Shown: positions 61,765-64,000 of the stretch, one piece after another
How the letters are laid out: every line of letters starts with the position of its first letter
Position numbering within the stretch: the stretch's first letter is position 1
DNA from: Rhynchosporium graminicola
Lineage: Eukaryota; Ascomycota; Leotiomycetes; Helotiales; Ploettnerulaceae
NCBI GenBank assembly: GCA_900074885.1
Contig: FJUW01000009.1
Coordinates: 186,001 to 250,000 of the forward strand
DNA: 64,000 nucleotides
Direction: 5' to 3'
Notes under the pieces: model-generated
Databases searched by the model: none
Told to the model about the DNA's origin: nothing
Seen by the model: only the letters and a program-made list of their open reading frames with translations
Translations under genes and position numbers: made by a program

Positions 61765-62413
61765 ATGTCCGCAACATCACCACCACACTTACCACTTCCC
61801 AAACGCCAAAAGCCAAATCCAATATCTCCCTCCCAAGAATCATCAGCATCAACCTCAGCAACCATGTCCGCTACCGAAGCCTTCCCAGTACCCGTCACGA
61901 AAGTCTCCGAGCAGCCACCTCTTCTAATCAAGAAATTGAGCGACAAGGCCCGTCTGCCCACGAGGGGGAGCGAGTTTGCTGCGGGATATGACATTTATGC
62001 TGCGAAGGATACAGTTGTTCCTAGCAGGGGAAAGGTGTTGGTGGATACAGATATCAGTATGGCTGTGCCGGAAGGAACTTGTTTGTCACCCCTCTGATTT
62101 TCCTTTCCTTCACTCACGTCTGTCAATTAAATTGTTACTGATACTTGCGGGATATCTAGATGGTCGTATAGCGCCACGCTCGGGTCTTGCTTCTAAGCAT
62201 ATGATCGACACGGGCGCAGGAGTCATTGATGCAGATTATCGTGGTCAGGTTAAGGTTCTGCTATTCAATCACGGCGAGAAGGACTTCGAAGTCAAGGAGG
62301 GAGATCGTATTGCACAGCTGATCTTGGAGAGGATTTACACACCAGAGGTGGTTGAGGCTAAGGAGTTGGAGGAGAGTGTCAGAGGTGCTGGGGGCTTCGG
62401 AAGCACTGGATAA
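61765..62413 (+). CDS. dut1: dUTP diphosphatase (dUTPase)
   Basis: Two exons, 61765-62080 and 62160-62413, joined by a 79-nt intron give 189 residues. All five dUTPase motifs are present: AAGYDIYAA (I), APRSGLASK (II), [18 protein letters not shown] (III, with the catalytic Asp), GDRIAQLIL (IV) and [10 protein letters not shown] (V). The intron falls inside [14 protein letters not shown], and the join restores it exactly. The trimeric enzyme cleaves dUTP to dUMP and pyrophosphate, keeping uracil out of DNA and supplying dUMP for thymidylate synthesis. A second Met at 61864 gives a 156-residue core protein; the longer start adds a Ser/Pro-rich N-terminus, and alternative starts could separate nuclear and mitochondrial forms. 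It converges on the pyridoxal kinase gene with 231 bases between stops. Confidence 0.95.
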
Positions 62414-62644
62414 GTGGCATTTCTTTCCTTTGATGGTAAAGTGGGATGAGCTGGGCGTATTGCCTAGATATGACTTGATGTTAGGAGTTTCGGAAGGGAT
62501 TGTGGCGGAATTACACGCCAGGTAAAAGAAGATCGTTCGATGTCGAATGCAAGCTGGATATTTACAGGAATCGTAATACACTTCCAAGCCCGACACAACG
62601 CCTTGTACAGTAAACCATGCTCGCAGATACTCCATCTAAGCCAC

Positions 62645-63908
62645 CTAGACCTTCTCCGCCATGAAATTTACTTCTGGAAACTTCAAGCAGTCCAGATTCC
62701 GCACAAGTCTAACCTCCGCCGCTTTCGATGTCATAAGCTTCAACTTCTTGGTATCGGCTTCTGTATCTCGTGCTCCAATTTGACTGTGATATTTTTCCAA
62801 TTCTTCATCCATTTGCTTCTTCGTTCTCGTCAGAATTTCTTGCATACTTGCAAGCACCTTCTCTGTGGCTTTTGCAAGCGGTAAGTCTGTAGCTTCTACC
62901 TCATCCCCACTAACCCACGCAGCAGTCTGCATAAGATCTGGCGTATTGTTTACGGCTTCTCTCAAACGAACCAACATCAAAGCTGCGAACATGTCCCCAG
63001 TACCACTGAAGAAGCAATCGATAGCCGGTATTGTGATGCCAAAGATCCGTGGTGCAGCACTAGAAGTGAAAGTCGACCCGACAACGGAGAGAGATGGCGT
63101 CGCCCCAGGAGTTGGGAAGGCTATCGAAGTGATCATGATATGCGGTATCCTGTATTTTTCGTGTAAAGTTGTAATGGCCTGCTTCAAACTATCCATATCC
63201 ACAATCTTGACTCCTGATAAGGTCCTGCTCTCATTAGCAACAAGCTTCCAAACTCCCCAGATACCTTACTCTGCCTCGAACTGATTCGGCAATATTAGAT
63301 CCGCATCCTTGACTAGATCCTTGTATGCTGGTATTACGTCCTCTGCCACATATAGCTTCCCGTTGTCTCCCATGACTGGATCGAGGACCCAGAAGAAACT
63401 TCCAGGTTTCATTGTAGATTTCAACTTCAGGTCCCGCGCGATGCTTCCTACAGCTTCGACGGACGCTGCACCGGGGAGGTAGCCCGAAAGCATCATTTGG
63501 AAATCGTCGAGGTACGAATCTTTGAGTCCTTGGTACAGGTCTGTAATCTCCTCTGCTGTGGCTCGCGTGCCTTTGGCTTGGCCGTATCCTAGATGATTGC
63601 CCGTACACCTTTTAGTTTCTATCACTTCGGTGACTGTATTTGCTATGTCTTACTGAACTGTACTGTGTTGAGAGCAGCTACTTCGCAGCCCAGAGACTGC
63701 ATAGCGAATGTAGCCATGGTGTTTCCGACATATCTTTGCACGGCTCAGTTCCCGATGCCACCAATTCGACCTGATTTCTGGATGGCAGACTCACCCGTAG
63801 ACGACCTTCAGCGCAATGTCAGTCTCATGCTAGCAGTCGGTGTGATGTCCCTACATGACTGGCAATTGCAAGCACGCGAGTCTCTGGCACTGGATGCTCC
63901 GAAGACAT
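62645..63908 (-). CDS. Pyridoxal kinase
   Basis: Minus-strand exons 63908-63855, micro-exon 63805-63795 (11 nt), 63733-63654, then an exon ending at 63270, and 63224-62645. Joining gives ETRVLAIASHVVYGYVGNTM, then AALNTVQF, GYLPGAASVEAVG, FFWVLDPVMGDNGKLYV, LILPNQFEAE and the anion-hole motif CFFSGTGDMFAAL, all standard for pyridoxal kinases of the ribokinase fold (yeast Bud16 group). It phosphorylates pyridoxal, pyridoxine and pyridoxamine with ATP in the cytosol, making PLP. The start of exon 4 is uncertain. The first AG acceptor in phase (exon from 63618) gives 357 residues but a 35-nt intron and FKTKRCTGNHLGYG. Starting at 63600 gives 351 residues, a 53-nt intron and the expected FSNHLGYG, but the acceptor dinucleotide would be GG. 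Confidence 0.92.
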
Positions 63909-64000
63909 CGCCGCTTTGGAACGGGACTGAGGACTGGAATCAAGTATCGGAAAGTATCACAATCCAATGTTATAAAGAATCACAAAGCGAATACATAGAG

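Overview
The window reads as nuclear DNA of a filamentous ascomycete (Pezizomycotina). Genes carry short introns of about 48-127 nt with GTAAGT-like donors, CTAAC-like branch points and YAG acceptors, and the families present (cytochrome b2-type lactate dehydrogenase, GPI-anchored SOD-like protein, Zn2Cys6 and C2H2 regulators, trans-aconitate-type methyltransferase) are typical of that group. Gene density is low: 14 apparently intact genes and two recognisable broken ones in 64 kb. A class such as Leotiomycetes is possible but not shown. No tRNA, rRNA, CRISPR array or intact transposon was seen.

Layout. 1-5.8 kb is gene-poor and holds a badly decayed P450 of the phenylacetate-hydroxylase type (minus strand, 1523-3149). 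5.9-11.5 kb has three plus-strand genes: a secreted Cys-containing protein, a flavocytochrome b2-like 2-hydroxyacid dehydrogenase and an unknown protein with a Cys/His-rich N-terminus. After a 4.2 kb gap comes a GPI-anchored Cu-only SOD-like protein (15.7-16.6 kb), then 6 kb of AT-rich DNA without genes. 22.6-30.7 kb is a denser block: Myb/SANT-like protein (-), SAM methyltransferase (-), V-ATPase subunit f / RNase K-like protein (+) and a molybdenum-cofactor-sulfurase-like aminotransferase (-). 33.8-35.5 kb holds a serine beta-lactamase-like gene with one apparent frameshift. 35.5-43 kb is an eroded interval with coding relics and short tandem repeats. 43-46.9 kb holds a Zn2Cys6 regulator and a small DUF202 membrane protein. 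51.5-55.1 kb is a large intronless C2H2 zinc-finger gene. 57.1-59.9 kb holds a membrane-anchored alpha/beta hydrolase and a small acidic protein. At the right end dUTPase (+) and pyridoxal kinase (-) converge.

The genes do not form an obvious biosynthetic cluster; most look like unlinked housekeeping, secretory and regulatory functions. The clearest unusual signals are gene-structural: an 8-nt micro-exon in the methyltransferase, an 11-nt micro-exon and a suspicious AG-less acceptor in pyridoxal kinase, two stop-free introns of 3n length in the lactate dehydrogenase gene, a Cu-ligand His replaced by Tyr in the SOD-like protein, a molybdenum-cofactor-sulfurase-like protein without the MOSC half, and a P450 relic with many disabling changes. 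I did not find a clearly new multi-gene system. All exon boundaries were read by eye from splice consensus and family motifs.
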